Origin: Streptomyces griseoviridis
GTDB lineage: Bacteria > Actinomycetota > Actinomycetes > Streptomycetales > Streptomycetaceae
Length of the DNA stretch: 64,000 bases
Reading direction: 5' to 3'
NCBI GenBank assembly: GCA_014649155.1
Contig: BMSM01000025.1
Span: forward strand, 1 to 64,000
The notes beneath the pieces were generated by a model. It saw nothing but the letters and a program-made list of their open reading frames with translations. It did not search any database and had not been told where the DNA came from. A program made the translations under genes and the position numbers. How positions within the stretch are numbered: the first letter of the stretch is position 1; each line of letters begins with the position of its first letter. Positions 59,633 through 64,000 of this stretch are shown piece after piece.

Positions 59633-59743
59633 GAGTGCTCCTTGTACGGCGGTGGCGGCGCGGGGAGGCGCGACGCCGGGGGACCGGCCCGGCCGGGCGG
59701 ACCGGGTCGGCACGGGTGCCGGGGATGGGCCGCACGCCCGGGG

Positions 59744-60214
59744 TCAGCGAGGGAGGGAGTCCTCGTCGACGACGTGCATCGCGGCCTCCTCGGCGGACGC
59801 CGCCGCGCCGTCGATCCCCACGTCCCTGGCGACCAGAGCGGCCTCCTCGTCCTCGCGCGCCCCCTCGTCGGGAGCCACGAGCCGACCGGAGCGGGCGGCA
59901 CCGACCTCGTCGTCCAGCAGTTCGCCGTCGGTGTCCTCGGAGTCGCCGAGACCGTCACCGTCGGGGGCCGCGGTGTCCGGTATCTCCTCCGCGAGCCGCT
60001 GCTCCAGCGTCTCGCCGTACCGGCGCTCGGCCGCCGTCACGCCGTCGTGTTCCACGGCCCAGGGGCGTTCCGGCGGGGAGTAGCCGACGTCGAGCGGGTC
60101 GTCGACACCGTCGTACTCCAGGGTGTCCTCCGCGTCGAGCAGCCCGGTGTCCTCCCGTTGTTCGGAACCGTCGGGCTGGTAGACGTCGTCGCCCCATCCG
60201 TCGGCACTGTTCAC
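59744..60214 (-). CDS. DUF5709 family protein
   Basis: A 156-residue acidic soluble protein starting at a GTG with GGAGG at a good distance. It has the family pattern GWGDDVYQPDGSEQREDTGL, VDDPLDVGYSPPERPWAVEH and GETLEQRLAEEIPD. Found widely in Streptomyces; the role is unknown. It precedes the L31 gene with a 111-base gap. Confidence 0.85.
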   Translation of the reverse strand: MNSADGWGDDVYQPDGSEQREDTGLLDAEDTLEYDGVDDPLDVGYSPPERPWAVEHDGVTAAERRYGETLEQRLAEEIPDTAAPDGDGLGDSEDTDGELLDDEVGAARSGRLVAPDEGAREDEEAALVARDVGIDGAAASAEEAAMHVVDEDSLPR

Positions 60215-60682
60215 GGATACCTCCAGCGGGTGCGGCCGGGACCCTTCTCGGCATGGCCGGGGGCAGGCCGCCGCGGCGTGGTGCCGGGGCGTCGTCCGGC
60301 GAGGGGACGGCCGGTCCGGGGACGTTCCCCGCGCCGGTGCCTTCTCCCAGATTTCCACCCCCTCGGGGAACCGCGCAACGGCACGGGCCCCGGCCGGGGG
60401 CGCTGCCCCGGTGGCCGGAGCCCGGCCGGGAAGGCCAGGTTCCGGCGGGAGGCCGTCGGACTCCGGCCGGGGCCCCGACCGGACGGTGGGGGCGGACGGG
60501 AAGGCAGGGCCGGCTCGGGCGGCCGGGCCCGCTGTGAGGACCGGGACGGCTCGGGTGGCTGGACCCGGCGGGAGGGCCGGTCCGGAACGGACGGCCGCGA
60601 GCGGCCGGTGTTCCCGCCCGGCCCGCAGGCTCCCGCCCCTCCCCACCGGCAAGAACCGCCCCGCCCCTACGGAACTTCTCGG
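60215..60682. other. Intergenic region, nothing recognised
   Basis: 468 very GC-rich bases between the DUF5709 gene and the ABC transporter gene on the same strand. Several open frames exist but none has plausible codon usage or a start site. It is expected to contain the DUF5709 promoter. Confidence 0.4.
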
Positions 60683-62464
60683 TCAGCCGTGCCACGAGCG
60701 CCACAACGCCGCGTACGCCCCGCCCGCCGCGACCAGCTCGTCGTGGCTGCCCAGCTCGCTGATCCGGCCGTCCTCGACGACGGCGATGACGTCCGCGTCG
60801 TGCGCGGTGTGCAGCCGGTGCGCGATGGCGATGACGGTACGGCCGTCCAGCACACGGGCGAGGGACCGTTCCAGGTGACGGGCGGCCCGGGGATCGAGCA
60901 GCGACGTCGCCTCGTCCAGCACCAGTGTGTGCGGGTCGGCCAGCACCAGACGGGCCAGCGCGATCTGCTGGGCCTGTGCCGGGGTGAGCCCGAAACCGCC
61001 CGAGCCGACCTCGGTGTCCAGTCCCTCGTCGAGCGCGCGGGCCCAGCCGTCCGCGTCGACCGCGCCCAGGGCCGCCCAGAGCTCGGCGTCGGTCGCGCCG
61101 CCGCGGGCCAGCCGGAGGTTGTCGCGCACGGAACCGACGAAGACGTGGTGCTCCTGGTTGACGAGAGCGACGTGCGAACGGACCCGCTCGGCGGGCATCC
61201 GGGACAGTTCGGCGTCGCCCAAGGTGATCCGGCCGTCCCGCGGGGCGTAGATACCGGCGAGCAGCCTGCCGAGAGTGGACTTGCCCGCCCCGGAGGGCCC
61301 CACCAGTGCGAGACGGGTGCCGGGGGCGACGTCCAGGGATACCTTGCGCAGGACGTCCACGCCTTCGATGTAACCGAAGTGCACCCGGTCGGCCCGTACG
61401 TCGCGGCCGGCGGGGGTCAGCTCCGCGTCGCCCGTCTCGGGCTCGATCTCGCGCACGCCGACCAGCCGGGCCAGCGACACCTGGGCCACCTGCAGCTCGT
61501 CGTACCAGCGCAGGATCAGGCCCACCGGATCGACGAGCATCTGCGCGATCAGGGCGGCCGTGGTCAGCTGTCCGACCCCGATCCAGCCCTGGAGCACGAA
61601 CACTCCGCCGATCATGAGCACCGAGGCGAGGACGGTCACATGGGTGACGTTGATGACCGGGAAGAGCACCGACCGCAGCCAGAGGGTGTAGCGCTCCCAG
61701 GCCGTCCATTCCTTGATCCGGCGCTCGGACAGCCCGATGCGCCGGTCGCCGAGACGGTGCGCCTCCACCGTGCGTCCGGCGTCCACGGTCTCGGCGAGCG
61801 CGGCGGCCACGGCGGCGTACCCGGCGGCCTCCGACCGGTAGGCGGCGGGCGCCCGCCGGAAGTACCAGCGGCACCCGATCACCAGCAGCGGCACCGCGAG
61901 CAGGACGGCCGGAGCCAGCGGCGGTGCGGTGACCACCAGGCCGCCCAGCAGCAGCACCACCCACACCGCGCCGATCGCCAGCTGGGGCACGGCCTCGCGC
62001 ATGGCGTTGCCGAGCCGGTCGATGTCGGTCGTGATCCGGGACAGCAGGTCACCCGTGCCGGCCCGTTCGAGGACGCCCGGCGGCAGCCCGACCGCGCGGA
62101 CGAGGAAGTCCTCCCGGAGGTCGGCCAGCATGCGCTCACCGAGCACCGCGCCGCGCAACCGGACCTGGCGTATGAAGAGGGCCTGGAGGACCAGGGCCCC
62201 CACGAACAGGGAGACCGTCACGCCGAGGCGCAGCTCGCGAGCGTCGTCGGAGACCCGCTCCACGAGCCCGCCGAGCAGGTACGGACCGGCCATGGAGGCG
62301 ACCACGGCGACGGTGTTGACGGTGACGAGGAGCAGGAACGCGCGTCGGTGCCGCCGCAGCAGCTCCGTCACGTAGCCGCGCACGGTCGCGGAGGTGCCGA
62401 CGGGCAGGGTGCTCGCCGTGGTCGGTGCCGCGGGGTCGTACGACGGTGGCGCCACGCCGATCAT
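60683..62464 (-). CDS. ABC exporter, fused membrane and ATPase domains (second half of pair)
   Basis: A 593-residue type I ABC exporter half. Residues about 35-330 contain six membrane helices (RAFLLLVTVNTVAVVASMAG, APPLAPAVLLAVPLLVIG). The ATPase has Walker A VGPSGAGKSTLGRLL, the signature region as FGLTPAQAQQIALARLVLA (a non-canonical LTPAQ in place of LSGGQ), Walker B LVLDEATSLLD and the switch AHRLHTA. The asymmetry suggests a heterodimer with its upstream partner, whose signature is canonical. The two genes overlap by four bases. The substrate is unknown; no link to the mitosane cluster is shown. Confidence 0.87.
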   Translation of the reverse strand: MIGVAPPSYDPAAPTTASTLPVGTSATVRGYVTELLRRHRRAFLLLVTVNTVAVVASMAGPYLLGGLVERVSDDARELRLGVTVSLFVGALVLQALFIRQVRLRGAVLGERMLADLREDFLVRAVGLPPGVLERAGTGDLLSRITTDIDRLGNAMREAVPQLAIGAVWVVLLLGGLVVTAPPLAPAVLLAVPLLVIGCRWYFRRAPAAYRSEAAGYAAVAAALAETVDAGRTVEAHRLGDRRIGLSERRIKEWTAWERYTLWLRSVLFPVINVTHVTVLASVLMIGGVFVLQGWIGVGQLTTAALIAQMLVDPVGLILRWYDELQVAQVSLARLVGVREIEPETGDAELTPAGRDVRADRVHFGYIEGVDVLRKVSLDVAPGTRLALVGPSGAGKSTLGRLLAGIYAPRDGRITLGDAELSRMPAERVRSHVALVNQEHHVFVGSVRDNLRLARGGATDAELWAALGAVDADGWARALDEGLDTEVGSGGFGLTPAQAQQIALARLVLADPHTLVLDEATSLLDPRAARHLERSLARVLDGRTVIAIAHRLHTAHDADVIAVVEDGRISELGSHDELVAAGGAYAALWRSWHG

Positions 62465-64000
62465 GCCGTCTCCTCGATCTCTTCGAGCTGGTGCAGTACG
62501 TCGTCGTCCGCCAGGCGGTCGTCCGTCAGACGGCCGTCCTCCCGGCGGTCGCTCTCCCGGCGGCCGTCCTCCCGGCGGTCGCTCTCCGGGCCGCCGTGCC
62601 GACGGTCGATGTTCAGGGCGCGCCCCCGGCCCGCGCCGACCGTCTCCACGCCGACCGTCTCCACGCCGGCCACGTCCGAGCCGGCCGCGTCCCAGCCGGC
62701 CCCGTCCGCGCCCGCCGTCCGCGCGTCGGCCTCCTCATCGGTCTCACGGGTCACCACGGCCCGGTACCGGGGATCGGCGCGCACCAGCTCGCGGTGGGTG
62801 CCGACGGCCGCGGCCCGGCCCTCGTGCAGGAACACCACGCGTTCGGCGCGGTCCAGCAGCAGCGGCGAGGAGGTGAAGACGACGGTCGTGCGGCCGTCCC
62901 GCAGACCGCGCACGCCCTCCGCGATGCGTGCCTCGGTGTGCGAGTCCACGGCCGAGGTGGGTTCGTCCAGGACGAGGACCTCGGGATCGGCCACCAACGA
63001 CCGGGCCAGCGCGAGCCGCTGGCGCTGCCCACCCGAGAGCGAGCGGCCCCGCTCGGTGATCCGGGCGTCCATCGGGTCCTCCGCGCCGACCGATCCCTGG
63101 GCGAGCGCCGCCAGCACGTCCTCGCACCGGGCGGCGGCCAGGGCCTCCGAGGGCTCGACGGCGCCGGAGGCGGGCACGTCGAGGAGTTCGCGCAGGGTGC
63201 CCGAGAGCAGCACCGGGTCCTTGTCCTGGACCAGCACGGCGGTGCGCGCGCAGTCCAGGGGCAGCTCGTCCAGCGGCACCCCGCCCAGGGTGACCGGCGT
63301 GCCCTTCTCCGAGGGGTGGCCGCCGAGCCGTTCGGCCAGCCGGCCCGCCGCGTCGGGATCACCGCACACCACGGCCGTCAGACGGCCCGCCGTGGCCAGC
63401 AGCCCGGTGTCCGGGTCGTGCAGGTCTCCGGAGGGCAGGGTGCCGGCGGCCCGCGAGCCGCCGGTGTCGGTGGCCCGTTCCAGCGACAGCACCCGCGCGG
63501 CCCGCTTGGCCGAGGGACGGGAGAAGGAGTACGCCATGGCGATCTCCTCGAAGTGCCGCAGCGGATAGGTGAGGATCATGACCGAGCTGTAGACGGTGAC
63601 CAGTTCGCCGACGCCGATCCGGCCGTCCCGGGCCAGGTGGACGCCGTGCCACACCACGGCGATCAGCAGCAGCCCCGGCAGCAGCACCTGGATGGCGGAG
63701 ATGAGTGACCACATGCGGGCGCTGCGCACGGCGGCGTGCCGGACCTCCTGGGAGGCACGGCGGTAGCGGTCGAGGAACAGCTGCTCGCCCCCGATGCCGC
63801 GCAGCACCCGCAGTCCGGCGACGGTGTCCGAGGCGAGTTCGGTGGCCCGCCCCGCCTTCTCCCGCTGGACGTCGGCGCGGCGCGTGGCACGGGGCAGCAG
63901 CGGCAGCACGGCCAGCGCCAGCACCGGCAGGCCGATGATGACGACGACGCCGAGGGCCGGCTGGTAGACGAGCAGGCCGACGCAGACCAGCACGATGGTG
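62461..64000 (-). CDS. ABC exporter, fused membrane and ATPase domains, cut by window edge
   Basis: The 5 prime end lies beyond position 64000; about 512 C-terminal residues are visible. Membrane helices (IGLPVLALAVLPLLPRAT, VLLPGLLLIAVVWHGVHLA) are followed by an ATPase half with signature SLSGGQRQRLALARSLVADP, Walker B EVLVLDEPTSAVD, and the H-loop region replaced by FTSSPLL. The Walker A region reads VVCGDPDAAGRLAERL, without GKS/T, so this subunit may not hydrolyse ATP by itself; heterodimeric exporters often have one degenerate site. The C-terminal tail (about 410-510) has low-complexity repeats. Confidence 0.85.
   Translation of the reverse strand, partial: TIVLVCVGLLVYQPALGVVVIIGLPVLALAVLPLLPRATRRADVQREKAGRATELASDTVAGLRVLRGIGGEQLFLDRYRRASQEVRHAAVRSARMWSLISAIQVLLPGLLLIAVVWHGVHLARDGRIGVGELVTVYSSVMILTYPLRHFEEIAMAYSFSRPSAKRAARVLSLERATDTGGSRAAGTLPSGDLHDPDTGLLATAGRLTAVVCGDPDAAGRLAERLGGHPSEKGTPVTLGGVPLDELPLDCARTAVLVQDKDPVLLSGTLRELLDVPASGAVEPSEALAAARCEDVLAALAQGSVGAEDPMDARITERGRSLSGGQRQRLALARSLVADPEVLVLDEPTSAVDSHTEARIAEGVRGLRDGRTTVVFTSSPLLLDRAERVVFLHEGRAAAVGTHRELVRADPRYRAVVTRETDEEADARTAGADGAGWDAAGSDVAGVETVGVETVGAGRGRALNIDRRHGGPESDRREDGRRESDRREDGRLTDDRLADDDVLHQLEEIEETA
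62531..62590. repeat. Two tandem 30-bp repeats in the ABC exporter tail
   Basis: Two direct copies of a 30-base unit, starting CGGCCGTCCTCCCGGCGGTC, differing at about two positions. Encodes a repeated SDRREDGRRE-type segment. Confidence 0.75.
62635..62709. repeat. Five imperfect 15-bp repeats in the ABC exporter tail
   Basis: Five direct copies of a 15-base unit based on GCCGACCGTCTCCAC; the first two are identical. Encodes a VGVET/AGSDV-like five-residue repeat in the linker. Confidence 0.7.

Noticed and set aside
55505..63568. A plus-strand open frame of almost 2,700 codons
   Set aside because: It is antisense to the thioesterase, helicase, L31, DUF5709 and ABC transporter genes, all with clear families. 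The translation is a high-GC shadow rich in Arg, Gly, Val and Leu with no domain.
1..64000. tRNA, rRNA, CRISPR arrays, intact insertion sequences, riboswitches
   Set aside because: I looked for tRNA-like ends, repeated spacer patterns, transposase motifs and conserved leader motifs and saw none that I could support by eye.

Overview
The window is very GC-rich actinobacterial DNA, almost certainly from a Streptomyces chromosome: start codons are often GTG, genes overlap by GTGA or ATGA, and the flanking genes (xylose isomerase end, DUF5709 protein, roadblock protein, PPOX F420 enzyme, Ski2-like helicase, type B L31) are typical of that genus. TTA, the rare leucine codon read by the bldA tRNA, is present in three genes.

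Positions of roughly 4-53 kb hold a mitomycin-type (mitosane) biosynthetic gene cluster. The assignment rests on several independent markers recognised by sequence: an AHBA synthase (MitA/RifK type), RifL-, RifM-, RifG- and RifJ-type AHBA enzymes, a glycosyltransferase and a PIG-L deacetylase (MitB, MitC), an aryl-acid ligase (MitE), an aziridine N-methyltransferase type enzyme (MitM), a 7-O-methyltransferase (MmcR), a flavin-linked oxidase (MitR/McrA type), a carbamoyltransferase, a mitomycin-binding VOC resistance protein (MRD) and MmcQ. There is no PKS or NRPS. The chemistry appears to run on stand-alone acyl carrier proteins.

Layout: xylA end (1-262); decayed SWIM/SNF2 genes (about 340-2230); two hypothetical genes and a methyltransferase (2361-4478); minus operon A, mitA to exporter (11425 down to 4519); plus operon B, ACP / AP-superfamily hydrolase / amino-dehydroquinase / AP-superfamily hydrolase (12092-15627); MmcQ and MRD (minus); minus operon C, mitB to a transglutaminase-like gene (26822 down to 16759); plus operon D, AP hydrolase / second near-identical ACP / B12-radical SAM / MtrA-DUF4346-ACP fusion (27327-32135); minus operon E, AP pseudoenzyme to a hypothetical gene, including P450, PPTase, ALDH, LLM and PhyH genes (41146 down to 32197); plus operon F, carbamoyltransferase / FAD monooxygenase / CysC / CysD / CysN / MitR (41749-49284), then mmcR; minus aldo-keto reductase and amino-DHQ synthase (51587-50538, 52683-51637). 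From about 52.7 kb to the end lie mostly housekeeping genes and a two-subunit ABC exporter cut by the window edge.

Proposed logic: AHBA is made, activated by the MitE-type ligase, loaded on an ACP, joined to N-acetylglucosamine by MitB and deacetylated by MitC. Reductases, radical SAM enzymes, P450, PhyH and LLM flavoenzymes then build the mitosane, and carbamoyl, O-methyl and N-methyl groups are added. The least explained parts are a complete sulfate-activation set (CysCDN) without sulfate-reduction genes, four divergent AP-superfamily proteins paired with ACPs, a degenerate APS-kinase-like protein, and the MtrA-DUF4346-ACP fusion. My leading hypothesis is that PAPS-derived sulfate activates a sugar hydroxyl as the leaving group for aziridine closure. 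No pathway-specific regulator, tRNA, rRNA, CRISPR array or intact insertion sequence was seen.
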